This document shows positions 31,968 to 32,371 of a stretch of DNA of 32,371 nucleotides, piece after piece (position 1 is the stretch's first letter; the number at the start of each line of letters is the position of its first letter). A program made the position numbers and the translations under genes. Below the pieces are notes generated by a model. That model ran no database searches. It worked only from the letters and a program-made list of their open reading frames with translations, and was not told the origin of the DNA. The DNA comes from Chromera velia (lineage: Eukaryota; Sar; Chromeraceae): contig JAHBMJ010001010.1 of NCBI GenBank assembly GCA_018398765.1, positions 2,501-34,871 of the forward strand, given 5' to 3'.

Positions 31968-32371
31968 AGGTCTCACGAACAAAAATGTTTGCCTCGCTGT
32001 TGTATGGATGGGGAGAGAGGAAAAGAAAGAGAGACGTCGAGCTGGGGGAGGATACATTCACTGTTCGTGCTGTGGAACCGATGAGAAGTCTCATTTCTAT
32101 CAGCACAAGGGTCTGTCTCGCGAAGGAAAATGTTTGCCTCACTGTTGTGTAGATAAGGAAAGAGGAAGAGAAAGAGAGACATCGAGCTGGGGGAGGATAC
32201 ACTCAATGCTTATGCTGCGGAACTGCCGAGAAGTCTCCTTTCTGTCAGCACAAGGGTCTGTCTTGTGAAAGAAAATGTTTGTCTCGCTGTTGTATAGATG
32301 AGGAGAGAGGAAGAGAAAGAGAGACGTCGAGCTGGGGGAGGATACACTCAATGCTTATGCTGCGGAACTGC
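31968..32371. repeat. 145-bp tandem repeat, at least 2.7 copies, open at the window edge
   Basis: TGTTTG landmarks at 31986, 32131 and 32276, and GCTGGGGGAG landmarks at 32041, 32186 and 32331, all sit exactly 145 bp apart. Each unit can encode a Cys-rich peptide on the plus strand (YTQCLCCGTAEKSPFC, then HKGL, CLSRCC), but the frame shifts by one base per unit because 145 is not a multiple of three. The array runs off the right end. Confidence 0.9.

Noticed and set aside
31236-32057. Minus-strand Pro/Ser/Phe/Leu ORFs resembling membrane proteins
   Set aside because: They are GGAA arrays read on the opposite strand. Only the middle part (31542-31806) has non-repetitive composition.

Overview
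This window looks like nuclear DNA of a flagellated unicellular eukaryote. The genes have many introns with GT-AG borders, and nearly every acceptor ends in TGCAG. Introns and spacers are full of microsatellites, there is a chromodomain-type Ty3/gypsy retrotransposon, and one gene encodes a radial-spoke-like RIIa/EF-hand protein. A chromerid alga such as Chromera would fit, but that is a guess from overall style. All exon models below were built by eye from reading frame, intron phase, splice signals and family motifs; there is no transcript evidence.

Layout. 1-4.0 kb is AT-rich and mostly non-coding. It holds a 56-codon minus-strand ORF (41-208), a GC-rich 33-bp minisatellite (1712-1842), a 927-bp non-autonomous DNA transposon with perfect terminal inverted repeats and an 8-bp target duplication (2224-3150, hAT-like), and a long degenerate GTCA array (3159-3700). 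3998-9878 is one complete but decayed chromovirus with two 344-bp LTRs, a 5-bp target duplication, PBS, polypurine tract, gag zinc knuckle, degenerate protease, RT, RNase H, integrase and a terminal chromodomain.

10.58-15.64 kb (+) is an eight-exon CDC50/LEM3 gene, the beta subunit of P4-ATPase lipid flippases, with an unusual C-terminal tail of about 500 residues. 15.6-19.1 kb is mainly repeats, with one exon-like stretch on the minus strand. 19.1-20.24 kb (-) holds two long coding-looking blocks that I do not recognise.

22.0-27.2 kb (-) is a 13-exon gene for a roughly 430-residue protein with an N-terminal RIIa dimerisation/docking domain and four canonical EF-hands, resembling radial spoke protein 7. 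Head-to-head with it across 661 bp is a three-exon (+) gene (27.86-29.99 kb) for a Nudix-like protein, whose frame is interrupted by one TAG inside the Nudix box.

The right end (30.9-32.4 kb) is repeats: a 43-46 bp CGATAT-rich array with an inverted arm, GGAA arrays, and an exact 145-bp tandem repeat running off the window edge. The clearest candidates for something undescribed are the small hAT-like element, the long-tailed CDC50, the interrupted Nudix gene and the two terminal tandem repeats. I saw no defence system, gene cluster or RNA machine.
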